Part shown: piece by piece, positions 37,838 to 46,697 of the stretch
Position numbering within the stretch: position 1 is the stretch's first letter
How the letters are laid out: the number at the start of each line of letters is the position of its first letter
From: Candidatus Methanoperedens sp.
GTDB taxonomy: Archaea > Halobacteriota > Methanosarcinia > Methanosarcinales > Methanoperedenaceae
Assembly (NCBI GenBank): GCA_030650845.1
Contig: JAUSDC010000165.1
Location: 1-54,116 of the forward strand
Direction of reading: 5' to 3'
DNA length: 54,116 nt
Program-made: the position numbers and the translations under genes
The notes under the pieces: generated by a model
Seen by the model: only the letters and a program-made list of their open reading frames with translations
Database searches by the model: none
What the model was told of the DNA's origin: nothing

Positions 37838-38893
37838 ATGAAGAAAAGCATATTATTTGTTTTACTTTTACTTTTAATCCCACTTGCTCAGGCAGAACCG
37901 CCTGTGACATCATACTGGGGTACTGTGACTTTTGATGGGATAACAATATCAAATGCTTCGATAACAGTCGTTGACTCTTCAGGTAATACTGTTGCAAGTG
38001 CAACAAGTAACCTGGATAAACAATACCGGGTTTTTGTGCCATGGGACGATTTATACACTGGTACAGATGAAGGTGTATTAAGTGGTGAAACCCTTACTTT
38101 CAAAATAAATGGAACGACAGCCACTACAAGGACAATAGACCCTAAGGGGTCAAGCATAAATCTTAACCTTGCAGCAAGTAGCAGTACTGGCAGTAGCACC
38201 GGCAGCACCGGTGGAAGCAGTGGCGGTGGAGGAGGCGGTGGCGGCGGTGGTGTATCAGGCGAGAATTTCAGTAATATCATATTGAAGGAGAAATATGACC
38301 TGGCGATCAAAAAGGATTTCATCACATCATACGGATTTATGGGCGCAGGAAATCCAGTGATGTTCGTCAACATTACAGGCAACGTCAGTACAGGATTGAT
38401 TAATACAGCTGTAGAAGTGCTCAAAGACACATCCACTTTTGTAAAAGAACCAGCGCCCGGTAAAGTATATAAAAATATCAATATCTGGGTAGGAACATCA
38501 GGATTTGCAACCTCAAAGAACATCAAAGAAGCCAGAATATCATTCAAAGTGGAAAATACATGGATCAACTCAGGTGGATTCAAAGATTCAGACATTGTTC
38601 TTGTAAAATGGGACGGTAAACAATGGATCCCTCTTGAAACCTCTTCAATAAAAAAAGATGGCACATTCACTTATTTTGAGGCAATAACAACTTCATTCTC
38701 GCCATTTGCAATAACAGCAAGGGTAAAAGAAGAAATCGTATCTCCAACGCCTCAAATATCTGCGGAAAAAACACCAGTGAGCCAACTATCACCAACACCT
38801 GTTCCGACAAAGAGGACACCTGGATTTGAGTTATTGTTTGTTATAGTTGCGATGTCAACAGTTTTTATGCTAAGAAAAAAGAATGGTCTATAA
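37838..38893 (+). CDS. PGF-pre-PGF domain surface protein with PGF-CTERM anchor
   Basis: The product is 351 residues. A signal peptide is at about 1-20. A carboxypeptidase-like beta domain follows (about 25-110), then a Ser/Thr/Gly-rich linker with a ten-glycine run, then a PGF-pre-PGF domain (about 150-295, with ENTWINSGGFKDSDIVLVKW and SFSPFAITA). A Thr/Pro-rich stalk leads to the C-terminal sorting signal RTPGFELLFVIVAMS followed by RKKNG. PGF-CTERM proteins are cut and lipid-attached by archaeosortase A in other archaea. The SD GGAGTGAT precedes ATG 37838. It is probably coexpressed with cytochrome 1 and displayed on the same surface. Confidence 0.88.
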   Translation: MKKSILFVLLLLLIPLAQAEPPVTSYWGTVTFDGITISNASITVVDSSGNTVASATSNLDKQYRVFVPWDDLYTGTDEGVLSGETLTFKINGTTATTRTIDPKGSSINLNLAASSSTGSSTGSTGGSSGGGGGGGGGGVSGENFSNIILKEKYDLAIKKDFITSYGFMGAGNPVMFVNITGNVSTGLINTAVEVLKDTSTFVKEPAPGKVYKNINIWVGTSGFATSKNIKEARISFKVENTWINSGGFKDSDIVLVKWDGKQWIPLETSSIKKDGTFTYFEAITTSFSPFAITARVKEEIVSPTPQISAEKTPVSQLSPTPVPTKRTPGFELLFVIVAMSTVFMLRKKNGL

Positions 38894-41800
38894 CCTTCTT
38901 TTTTCCTTTTTTATTTTTTCGCTAAATATTTTGCTCAACGAGAATAGTATTATTGCCAATCCGCCAATTAGGATAATAAAACCAGGTATCTTCTTTGACT
39001 CAATCTTTATTTCTCCCTTTTCAATATTGATAGGGATAGATGAAGTAAATCCCCACTTGTCATTTCGTTCCATAGCCTCAACATAAATTACGTGTTTACC
39101 ATCTGATATTTTTGAAATATCTATCTGGGCAACGATCTCCTCTTTCTGGGAATCAAAAATACCATCCTGAGGATACATCATAAACTTCTCTCCTGGGGTA
39201 TCAATATAATATCTTGCCCCTCTGATCTTCATTTTATATCCTGCAGAAGCAAACGCTTTAATTATTGTCTCATTATCGTGCTTTATCAAAGAGATATCTT
39301 TGACCGAGGGTGTAACTTCATATACTTTTATATTATGTAAATTTGTGATATGACATATTTCACATAAACCATTCTTATGCTCTTCGTCACCGATGTAAAC
39401 TGCACTATAATTATCCACAGCCGATGCATGACAGCTCGTGCAGCTTCCTGGTGTTTTATAGCCTGCGGGATGATTTCTGATCCCTTCACTGCCTCCATGG
39501 CATGCATAACAAGCCCGATTCCCTCCACCATTAAGTTCAGTGTGCTTTCCGAGCGTTATCACCTTTTTATCTGAAAAACCATCCATCCCATGACAAGAAA
39601 GACAATTTCCGCCGCCATCTATGCCATCAAAGAGCATAGGAGAATGAAAATCGTAAGGTATCTTCCCTAGGGTCAGAGTAGAATTATCCCAGAGCCAGCT
39701 GGCATTATATCCTTCAAGCGTCTGGTTTTCTTCGATTTTCTTAATATCCATAGAAAGAGCTTTGACATTTTCTAAAACGACCATATTTTTTGGTTTTGCA
39801 TGTACCATTTCTGACACCTTTGCCCTGAAAATGGTAATGTTTTTTGACTGGTATCCCAGATAATTTATAGCAGGCTTATATTCAAAGTATTCGCCTTTTT
39901 TAACAATGTCTTCATACAAAAGATTCCCAACATTCAGTTGAATGAAAGCCTCATCGCTTTCTTTTGTTATTTCTTTTACTTTAAGGGTATAATCTTTAGA
40001 GATGTTCCATGCCTCGCCTTCTAAAATAGATTTTCGTGTAACTGAAGAAATATCGATATACGAATCAGTATCTGTAAGGTTCATTATCGCCCTGAGAGCA
40101 TCAGTTTCATCGTATTGTTTCTTATCTGAAAAATTAACAAGCTCTTCTGTATAATAAATGTCATCAATATCCCTATCCACCCGTTCTATTACTCTGTATG
40201 TTATTTTTGGTCTTGAGTTATAATGGCATTGATAGCATGACGTTGTTTTGTTTTCGGAATGTATCCTCTTTGTTCTGAAGCCTTCGAATTGGACAAAGCT
40301 TATATTTCCTGAATTAAAAAATCCAGTGAAATTAAGAACTATCAATTGGACCTTTAGACTTGAGTTGTCGATGATCAATGATTCTTCATAGGTATAATTT
40401 CTTAAACCTACAGCGCTTCTATCGACCTGAACATCATCTTTCAAAAGTTCAATGAGTGCATTCCTTTCAGATGAGACCTCAAGCACTTTGAGTTTGAATT
40501 TGTATCCAAGACTTACAGATTCACCAGCTTTAACAGTAAATTTATTTTGAGTTCTATCGAGTTCCACAAGCGAAGTCCTGTTATTATTTATCAGGGTGGC
40601 ATTCCCCCAATTCTCAGAATTATCTTTATTCAGGTGACAGTAAATACAATTTCTACTATCGGGTAATGGAAGGACAGCATAATGTGATACTGTTGATATT
40701 CCATTATTACCTTCATTGGTGGCCCTTTTTAAATGACATTCTTCGCAATTATTCTGGACAGTAACATTGAAATTAAGGGCATTATTGTTATTACTATTAA
40801 GACTTGCATTCTTGAAATGTGAATAGACCATTGGAGCTCTGTAACTCTGACTTAAAGAGTGACAGTTGTCGTTGCTGCATTTTCTGGGTGATTTGTATTC
40901 AGGTGGATGACCAACAGGTTCAGTCCCATCTCCATGGCATGCCCAGCAAGCACGATTTCCGCCGCCATTGATACGGTTATGAACGCTATTATTGAAATCT
41001 GAAATATCCACTCTTTTATTGATAGGGGCGCCATTACCATAGACGTCATGACATGAAATACAATCAGATCCACCGCCCCCAGAAGTTACGTAATGTATAA
41101 ATTGAGTTGTATAATTCGCAGAATTTGAGGAATGACATGTTTTGCATACAATATCAGACCAACCGCCAAGAGAATGATTAAAGAAGTCTGAGCCATCTCC
41201 TGCAGTTTGTGGTACAAGACCAGTATTATTCTGTATTTCAGGCGGAATCGGGGAATATGAGGAGGCATTATAGTAATAATTCCCAGATGAAGTATTCATA
41301 TAATGGCAGTTAGCGCACCAGTAGCTCGTATTTGTTATACTCTGGTTAACAATATTCCCGGATTGAATATTCGTAATATTTCCCATTGCATTCGATGAAT
41401 GAAGTGTATTCCCATGACAATATTTGCAGGCACTTTCCTTGCTGGTATTATTCCAGTATGCTGATTGAGCTCCGTTCCACATGTTGCCAGAATTGGGATT
41501 TGTGCTATGTTTCAAAGGTGTTGGCAATAATGGAGCAAGATTAAATTTGGAAAGGCCGCCATTCTGATGGCAGGTTGCACAATCTGCTACCGAAAATGGA
41601 AGTTGAAAATAAGGTGGAGGAAGGCTAAAATTATGGCAATCAATACAAACATTGGCAATTATACTACGATAACTCCCATTCTGCATTACATATTTGATAT
41701 TATGAATATCAGACTGCACATCTGTATGGCAAGATAAGCACTCTACATTATCATTATGCCTGTTTTTCTGCAATGTATCATTAATATGGCAATTAATACA

Positions 41801-42469
41801 AAAATCAGTATTAAGAACTGGCTTGGAAATGTTCGATCCATGTAGTCTGTCATTTTCATGGCAGGTTGAACAATCAGGTTGTCCCAGAGGGTGAGATGAA
41901 TTAATGATAACAGATGTATGATTCTTTAACTGATAGTTGGTCAGGTTTTGCATCACATCTTTATAGATGGTTGTTGAATTACTGTGACAGAAAGCACAAT
42001 ATGAATAGCCTGGCGATAGACCGAAACTTGCATTTCTTCCATAATGTGCAGCACTGGCATTTTTGCTATATTTAAAGAAGTTGGATGTCTTGTTGTGGCA
42101 ATCGCTACAAAATGCATTCACTGAGATATTCGAATTTTTTATATGATTATTAACAATTGTAGCGCCCGGATTTGCTCCGTCAATATGACAATTCTCACAA
42201 GTATAAGTTGATACAGGAAATGTATGGTAAAAATTAATACTGGCGCTGTAATGGCATGCAATACAGTCACTGCTGGTAAGATTTCCAGAACCGTCAGAGG
42301 AATTAATATCTATGTGAGATCCGAAAAGAGAGGTGTTTATTGAGGGGTAGATACCTCCTGATCCCACAGGTAATGAATGGCAGAACATACATTCTATAGA
42401 AATTGCATCTCCCGTATTAGCTGAGTATAAGACAAATAATAATGCAAATAAAAACAGGATATTTTTCAT
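38888..42469 (-). CDS. Multihaem c-type cytochrome 2 (23 haem sites) with S-layer-like domains
   Basis: The product is 1193 residues from ATG 42469, which opens a clear signal peptide (MKNILFLFALLFVLYSANTG); an earlier in-frame ATG at 42547 adds 26 non-signal residues. There are 22 CxxCH motifs plus one CX4CH (Cys531-Cys536-His537, CSNDNCH). Eighteen motifs are in the first half. Two haem-poor beta domains follow (about 620-735 and 780-910) that resemble the Methanosarcina S-layer domain (GYKFKLKVLEVSSERNALIE is the telling stretch). Four more haem motifs follow, then a beta domain and a C-terminal membrane helix after IPGF with a basic tail. It is likely to carry electrons through the S-layer. 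It converges with the PGF gene, overlapping it by 6 bp. Confidence 0.92.
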   Translation of the reverse strand: MKNILFLFALLFVLYSANTGDAISIECMFCHSLPVGSGGIYPSINTSLFGSHIDINSSDGSGNLTSSDCIACHYSASINFYHTFPVSTYTCENCHIDGANPGATIVNNHIKNSNISVNAFCSDCHNKTSNFFKYSKNASAAHYGRNASFGLSPGYSYCAFCHSNSTTIYKDVMQNLTNYQLKNHTSVIINSSHPLGQPDCSTCHENDRLHGSNISKPVLNTDFCINCHINDTLQKNRHNDNVECLSCHTDVQSDIHNIKYVMQNGSYRSIIANVCIDCHNFSLPPPYFQLPFSVADCATCHQNGGLSKFNLAPLLPTPLKHSTNPNSGNMWNGAQSAYWNNTSKESACKYCHGNTLHSSNAMGNITNIQSGNIVNQSITNTSYWCANCHYMNTSSGNYYYNASSYSPIPPEIQNNTGLVPQTAGDGSDFFNHSLGGWSDIVCKTCHSSNSANYTTQFIHYVTSGGGGSDCISCHDVYGNGAPINKRVDISDFNNSVHNRINGGGNRACWACHGDGTEPVGHPPEYKSPRKCSNDNCHSLSQSYRAPMVYSHFKNASLNSNNNNALNFNVTVQNNCEECHLKRATNEGNNGISTVSHYAVLPLPDSRNCIYCHLNKDNSENWGNATLINNNRTSLVELDRTQNKFTVKAGESVSLGYKFKLKVLEVSSERNALIELLKDDVQVDRSAVGLRNYTYEESLIIDNSSLKVQLIVLNFTGFFNSGNISFVQFEGFRTKRIHSENKTTSCYQCHYNSRPKITYRVIERVDRDIDDIYYTEELVNFSDKKQYDETDALRAIMNLTDTDSYIDISSVTRKSILEGEAWNISKDYTLKVKEITKESDEAFIQLNVGNLLYEDIVKKGEYFEYKPAINYLGYQSKNITIFRAKVSEMVHAKPKNMVVLENVKALSMDIKKIEENQTLEGYNASWLWDNSTLTLGKIPYDFHSPMLFDGIDGGGNCLSCHGMDGFSDKKVITLGKHTELNGGGNRACYACHGGSEGIRNHPAGYKTPGSCTSCHASAVDNYSAVYIGDEEHKNGLCEICHITNLHNIKVYEVTPSVKDISLIKHDNETIIKAFASAGYKMKIRGARYYIDTPGEKFMMYPQDGIFDSQKEEIVAQIDISKISDGKHVIYVEAMERNDKWGFTSSIPINIEKGEIKIESKKIPGFIILIGGLAIILFSLSKIFSEKIKKEKRRL

Positions 42470-42493
42470 AATCGCAATATTAGTACCTGAGCA

Positions 42494-42532
42494 ATTTATA
42501 TAATAGTAATGATAACTTTTCTTATATATATA
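42494..42532 (-). promoter_or_regulatory. AT-rich promoter of cytochrome 2
   Basis: On the minus strand ATATATATAAG (about 42521-42532) and ATTATATAAATTG (about 42494-42507) are both TATA-box candidates, 25-60 bases before the ATG at 42469. Confidence 0.4.
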
Positions 42533-42637
42533 TTGGTACTTTTTCAAAAATTGTCAGATATTCTGTTAATAAACTGAGACCAGTTTTTACTGTGGCATGA
42601 AAATACCGATAATCTTATAATAAGCATTTACGAATAA

Positions 42638-42823
42638 GAAATAGTAAAATATGCTGATACTAACAAGGGGATAGAGATAATTCCTGTAGAACTAACAAGT
42701 CTTCCTCCACGAATAAAAGAGATATGGGACGAAGCAGACAGGAAAAAGATCAGCATTGAAGAAATAGTGGATAAAGTAAGAGAAGTCCGATCTAAAGTTT
42801 ATCATGAAGAATACGGGACTTAG
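42638..42823 (+). pseudogene. Remnant of a small helical protein gene (no start codon)
   Basis: A frame open from just after TAA at 42635-42637 to TAG at 42821-42823 encodes 61 residues with convincing protein-like sequence, including VELTSLPPRIKEIWDEADR and ISIEEIVDKVREVRSKVYHE. No ATG, GTG or TTG exists before the last third, so it looks like a gene that lost its 5' end. The helical, charged C-terminus recalls small antitoxin-like proteins, but I cannot assign a family. It ends 28 bp before dinB. Confidence 0.45.
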
Positions 42824-42851
42824 ATTATTTGTTTCTGAAAAAATTAAGTTG

Positions 42852-43934
42852 ATGCCAGATAATAGGATAATCCTGCACTTGGACATGGACTATTTCTTCG
42901 CCCAGTGCGAGGAAAGAGAACACCCTGAACTAAAAGGCAAGCCAGTGGTAATATGTGTATATTCAGGGCGCGCTGGGGACAGCGGCGCAGTGAGCACCAG
43001 CAATTACGAGGCGCGTAAATTCGGGATAAAAGCCGGCATGCCGATCAGCCGCGCAAAAAAGCTGAATCCTGATGCTATATTCTTGCCTGTCAATATGGAG
43101 CTTTATCGTAGTATTTCTGACGAGATCATGGAAATACTTCGTGGATTTTCTGATATTGTAGAGCAGGAGAGCATTGATGAGGCATTCTGCGATATCACCG
43201 GTAAGGTTGCTGATTTTGGTGAGGCAAAAAAGCTTGCAGCGCAGATAAAAGATGCGATAAAGCAGAAGGTGGGATTGACATGTTCTGCCGGGGTTGGGCC
43301 GAATAAGCTCGTTGCAAAGATAGCCTCAGATTTCAAGAAACCAGATGGATTGACAATTGTTAAACCTGAAGAGGTCAGTCAGTTCCTGGAACCGCTCAAA
43401 GTAACTGACATCATCGGGGTGGGCAAAAAGACTGGCGAGAGATTGAATGAACTGGGAATAAACACAATAGGTGATTTGTCAAAGCTATCGCCAGGAGAGC
43501 TGATCCGGGAGTTCGGACAGGCAAAAGGCACATGGATGAAGCAGGCCTCGCAGGGAATAGACACCTCCCCTGTCCAGGAGCGCCAGGGGACAGAACAAAT
43601 AGGCAGGATAACCACATTGAAAGAAGATACTTTAGACATGAAAGTGATCCTTGAAACCATTGATAGGCTTTCGGGAGAGGTTTCTGGTAAGCTTGAAGAA
43701 AGAAAACTTAGTTTCAGATCAGTTACTTTCGTAGGGATTTCCGCTGATTTTAAGACTCACACAAAAAGCCGTACACTCGGAGCTTCTGCAAAAGATGCGG
43801 GAACCATAAAGAGGGTGGCGAAAGAACTTGCAAAAGACTTTCTTGTCCAACATCCGACAGCTCTCAGGAGGGTAGGAGTAAGAGTAGAGAATTTTTCCAG
43901 TGAAAAAGCTCAGACGACCCTGGGAGAATTCTAA
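42852..43934 (+). CDS. dinB: DNA polymerase IV (Y family)
   Basis: The product is a 360-residue translesion polymerase. The catalytic acids are Asp11 (HLDMDYFF) and Asp109-Glu110 (ESIDEAFCDIT). YEARKFGIKAGMPISRAKKL is the finger segment, two HhH motifs (IIGVGKKTGERLNELG) follow, and the little finger domain ends the core. The C-terminus is a PCNA-interacting peptide, QTTLGEF (354-360). ATG 42852 is the family-like start (MPDNRIILHLDMD); an ATG at 42804 would overlap the upstream remnant. Confidence 0.95.
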   Translation: MPDNRIILHLDMDYFFAQCEEREHPELKGKPVVICVYSGRAGDSGAVSTSNYEARKFGIKAGMPISRAKKLNPDAIFLPVNMELYRSISDEIMEILRGFSDIVEQESIDEAFCDITGKVADFGEAKKLAAQIKDAIKQKVGLTCSAGVGPNKLVAKIASDFKKPDGLTIVKPEEVSQFLEPLKVTDIIGVGKKTGERLNELGINTIGDLSKLSPGELIREFGQAKGTWMKQASQGIDTSPVQERQGTEQIGRITTLKEDTLDMKVILETIDRLSGEVSGKLEERKLSFRSVTFVGISADFKTHTKSRTLGASAKDAGTIKRVAKELAKDFLVQHPTALRRVGVRVENFSSEKAQTTLGEF

Positions 43935-43978
43935 TTCTGCCAATAACCTTCAAATATCAGCTTACCCAATAAACCAGC

Positions 43979-44101
43979 ATGGACACTAAAAGAACAGAGG
44001 ACTGTATGATCTGCTGCAAAGAGCTTTCGTATCTGACCACAGCCACAGGAACAAGCAGTGCTCTTATGCTGAATGCAGATATTTTGGGAGTAAAAAAATC
44101 C
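43979..44101 (+). pseudogene. Possible DUF5714-like N-terminal remnant ahead of arfC
   Basis: The 41 codons in frame with arfC read MDTKRTEDCMICCKELSYLT and onward. CMICCKELSYL resembles the CxxCGxxLxYL start of DUF5714-type zinc proteins of methanogens, but the following cysteines are missing. It could be a scar of a deletion that joined two genes, or simply a chance extension. Confidence 0.25.
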
Positions 44102-44785
44102 ATGAATGAAAGCTCATCTCGCCCCTTCATCTTTATAAACGCAGCCATGAGCGCTGATGGAAAGATCGCCACGATTGAGCGCAAGCAGACAAGGATATCC
44201 GGAAGCCTTGATTTTGATCGAGTGGATGAGCTACGCGCCACATCTGATGCGATAATGGTAGGCATTGGAACTGTCCTTTCTGATAATCCCAGCCTTACTG
44301 TAAAATCAGCAGCGCGAAGAGAAAAACGGTGCGATCAGGGGTTGGATGAGAACCCGGTGCGAATCGTTGTGGATAGCATGGCGCGTACTCCTGTTGATGC
44401 TGATATTTTCAAGAAAGGCGCAGGTATGAAGATCATCGCAGTATCCGGGAGCGCGCCGAAGGAGAAAGTTAAAGGGCTTTCAAAGGCTGCTGAGATCATT
44501 GTGGCTGGTGAAAAAACCATTGACCTTGAAAAGCTCGCTGTCGAACTGAAATCCCGCGGGATCAACCGACTGATGGTGGAAGGAGGTGCGACATTGAACT
44601 GGGGTCTTATCTCGGCAGGGCTTGTGGATGAGATATATACTTTTATCGGGAATATTATTATCGGAGGAAAGACTGCGCCCACGCTGGTGGATGGGGGGGG
44701 ATGCTTGGGGGAGTTTTGCAGGTTGGAGCTGCTGTCGTGTGAGAAGATGGAGGAGGGTGTGCTTATTAGATGGAAGAAACGATAA
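44102..44785 (+). CDS. arfC: 2,5-diamino-6-ribosylamino-pyrimidinone 5'-phosphate reductase
   Basis: The product (227 residues) reduces the ribosyl side chain to ribityl in archaeal riboflavin and F420 precursor synthesis. The RibD C-terminal fold is visible: FIFINAAMSADGKIAT at the start, SDAIMVGIGTVLSDNPSLTV, and RLMVEGGATLNWGLISAGLVDE. From ATG 44102 the length equals the family norm; a frame extension to 43979 adds 41 residues of unlike sequence. A run of eight G lies near its 3' end (44693-44700). Confidence 0.9.
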   Translation: MNESSSRPFIFINAAMSADGKIATIERKQTRISGSLDFDRVDELRATSDAIMVGIGTVLSDNPSLTVKSAARREKRCDQGLDENPVRIVVDSMARTPVDADIFKKGAGMKIIAVSGSAPKEKVKGLSKAAEIIVAGEKTIDLEKLAVELKSRGINRLMVEGGATLNWGLISAGLVDEIYTFIGNIIIGGKTAPTLVDGGGCLGEFCRLELLSCEKMEEGVLIRWKKR

Positions 44786-44831
44786 ATTCAACAATCCCTA
44801 TATACTATTATCCAGATAAAGTATAGAATAA

Positions 44832-45794
44832 ATGCCGGATAAGAACCACAAATATTTTGCAGCCCACGCAGAAATTACAAAAGTAGCACGGCTCTCTATA
44901 TATTCCAATACTATCCTTCTTATAATGAAGCTGGCTGTGGGCTTCATGTTAGGCTCGATATCGGTGCTCTCTGAAGCACTTCATTCAGGGATCGACCTTC
45001 TAGCCGCTGTAATAGCCAACTACTCAGTCCGTAAAGCAGGAAAACCTGCTGATGATATCCATAAGTTCGGGCACGGCAAATTCGAGAACTTATCAGGAAC
45101 AATAGAAGCTTTATTGATAACTGTAGCTGCGATCATCATCCTATATGAAGCAGGAAGAAAGATATTTTTCGGGAATGAAATTGAATTGAACAGCGAATTG
45201 ATAGGTGCAGGCATTTTCATAATGGGGATCTCAGCATTTATGAATTTTTATGTTTCAAGAAAGATCATGAAAGTCGCAAAACATGCTGAGTCAATAGCGC
45301 TTGAAGCTGATGCGTATCATCTCACAACTGATGTATATACTTCGATCGGCGTTTTTATCGGTCTTGTCCTTATTCGTTTAACAGGAAATCCGATATTTGA
45401 CCCGTTGCTTGCAATAATCGTGGCACTTATGATCCTGAAAGCATCGTATGACCTGACAAAGAGGTCTATTTCCGGGATCATGGATGTAAAGCTCTCTGAT
45501 GATGAAGAAGAACTCATTAAGTCCATCCTTTCTGAACACTATTCTGAATATGCAGAATTCCATAATCTGCGCTCAAGGATGTCAGGGGCTGAGAGATTCG
45601 TTGACCTTCACCTTGTGGTGCCAAAAAACCAGCATGTTGTCGATGCTCATGAATTCTGCAACCATCTGGAAAAAGATATCAAGGAGAAGATCCCCAATCT
45701 TTCAATACTGATCCACATTGAACCATGTGAGGCAGATTGTGAAGTATGCAGGAAGCTTGATGTATGCAAACTTCCAAACAATTCGACTGGTTAG
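44832..45794 (+). CDS. Cation diffusion facilitator (CDF) metal exporter 1
   Basis: The product is a 320-residue membrane protein with six transmembrane segments. Metal site A ligands are in SEALHSGID (His51, Asp55) and a matching HTxxD-like pair in ADAYHLTTD (TM5). The conserved HKFGHGKFENL loop is present. The cytoplasmic C-terminal domain ends in an unusual Cys-rich tail, CEADCEVCRKLDVCK, that could bind metal. CDF proteins export Zn, Fe, Mn or Co in exchange for protons; the specific ion is unknown. It is 12 bp upstream of a second CDF gene. Confidence 0.9.
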   Translation: MPDKNHKYFAAHAEITKVARLSIYSNTILLIMKLAVGFMLGSISVLSEALHSGIDLLAAVIANYSVRKAGKPADDIHKFGHGKFENLSGTIEALLITVAAIIILYEAGRKIFFGNEIELNSELIGAGIFIMGISAFMNFYVSRKIMKVAKHAESIALEADAYHLTTDVYTSIGVFIGLVLIRLTGNPIFDPLLAIIVALMILKASYDLTKRSISGIMDVKLSDDEEELIKSILSEHYSEYAEFHNLRSRMSGAERFVDLHLVVPKNQHVVDAHEFCNHLEKDIKEKIPNLSILIHIEPCEADCEVCRKLDVCKLPNNSTG

Positions 45795-45806
45795 AACATT
45801 CTTGAT

Positions 45807-46697
45807 ATGGAAGAAAATATTAATAAGAACCTGAAGCTTGCAATAATCCTTACTTCGATCATATTTTTTATGGAAGTGATCGGAGGGGTGATGTCCAACA
45901 GCCTTGCTCTGCTCTCGGATTCTGCCCATGTTTTCATGGATGTGGTCGCGCTTTTGCTTTCATACGGTGCAATAAAGATATCTTCCCGTCCATCGAACAG
46001 CAGCATGACATTTGGATATCACAGGTTCGAGATATTTGCCTCGTTGATCAATGGAGTAACTATAATCGGGATTGCGTTTTTCATTTTTTATGAGGCTTAC
46101 GAAAGGATATTTGATCCGCCCGTAGTAAAAGGGGCTGAGGTTTTAGTCATAGCCACAATAGGCCTTATCGTCAATTCCTGGGCAGCTTTAAAACTGCACG
46201 GTCATTCTGACCTGAATATTAAAAGCGCGTACCTGCACGTGATCGGTGATGCCCTGGCATCTGTGGCTGTTATTGCAGGTGCAATAATTATTCTTTTAAC
46301 AGGGAACAACATTGTAGACCCGATACTGAGCATTTTCATTGCAGGTATGCTGCTTTACGGCGCCTTCAGGCTTGTTATCGGTTCTATGCGGATCTTGCTT
46401 GAATTTGCGCCAAAACATGTTGATGCAGATTCACTTTCCAGGGAGCTCATGGAACTTGATGGGGTAAAGGGGGTGCATGATATCCATATCTGGAGTATAT
46501 GCTCCAATATACATGCCATGAGCGCACATATTCTTGTTGACAGGATACATGTCCAGCAGACAGAAGTACTTATAAATGAGATCAACAAAAAAATAAGCGA
46601 CCGGTTCAATATTATGCATACCACGCTACAATTCGAGTGCGCAGATTGCACTCATGTTGAAATTGGACACAGAAATAATCATCAGGAGGAACTTTGA
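45807..46697 (+). CDS. Cation diffusion facilitator (CDF) metal exporter 2
   Basis: The product is 296 residues in the ZitB/CzcD branch. Site A ligands are His41 and Asp45 in SDSAHVFMD, paired with SAYLHVIGDAL. TFGYHRFEIFASLING is the family loop. The C-terminus ends FECADCTHVEIGHRNNH, with Cys and His that may bind metal. It differs clearly from the adjacent CDF, so the pair is not a recent duplication and may handle different ions. Its stop overlaps the TTG start of the next small gene. Confidence 0.9.
   Translation: MEENINKNLKLAIILTSIIFFMEVIGGVMSNSLALLSDSAHVFMDVVALLLSYGAIKISSRPSNSSMTFGYHRFEIFASLINGVTIIGIAFFIFYEAYERIFDPPVVKGAEVLVIATIGLIVNSWAALKLHGHSDLNIKSAYLHVIGDALASVAVIAGAIIILLTGNNIVDPILSIFIAGMLLYGAFRLVIGSMRILLEFAPKHVDADSLSRELMELDGVKGVHDIHIWSICSNIHAMSAHILVDRIHVQQTEVLINEINKKISDRFNIMHTTLQFECADCTHVEIGHRNNHQEEL

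Noticed and set aside
37888-38670. A 260-codon minus-strand frame opposite the PGF protein
   Set aside because: It is a shadow; the poly-Pro stretch is the complement of the glycine linker, and the + strand product has clear domains and signals.
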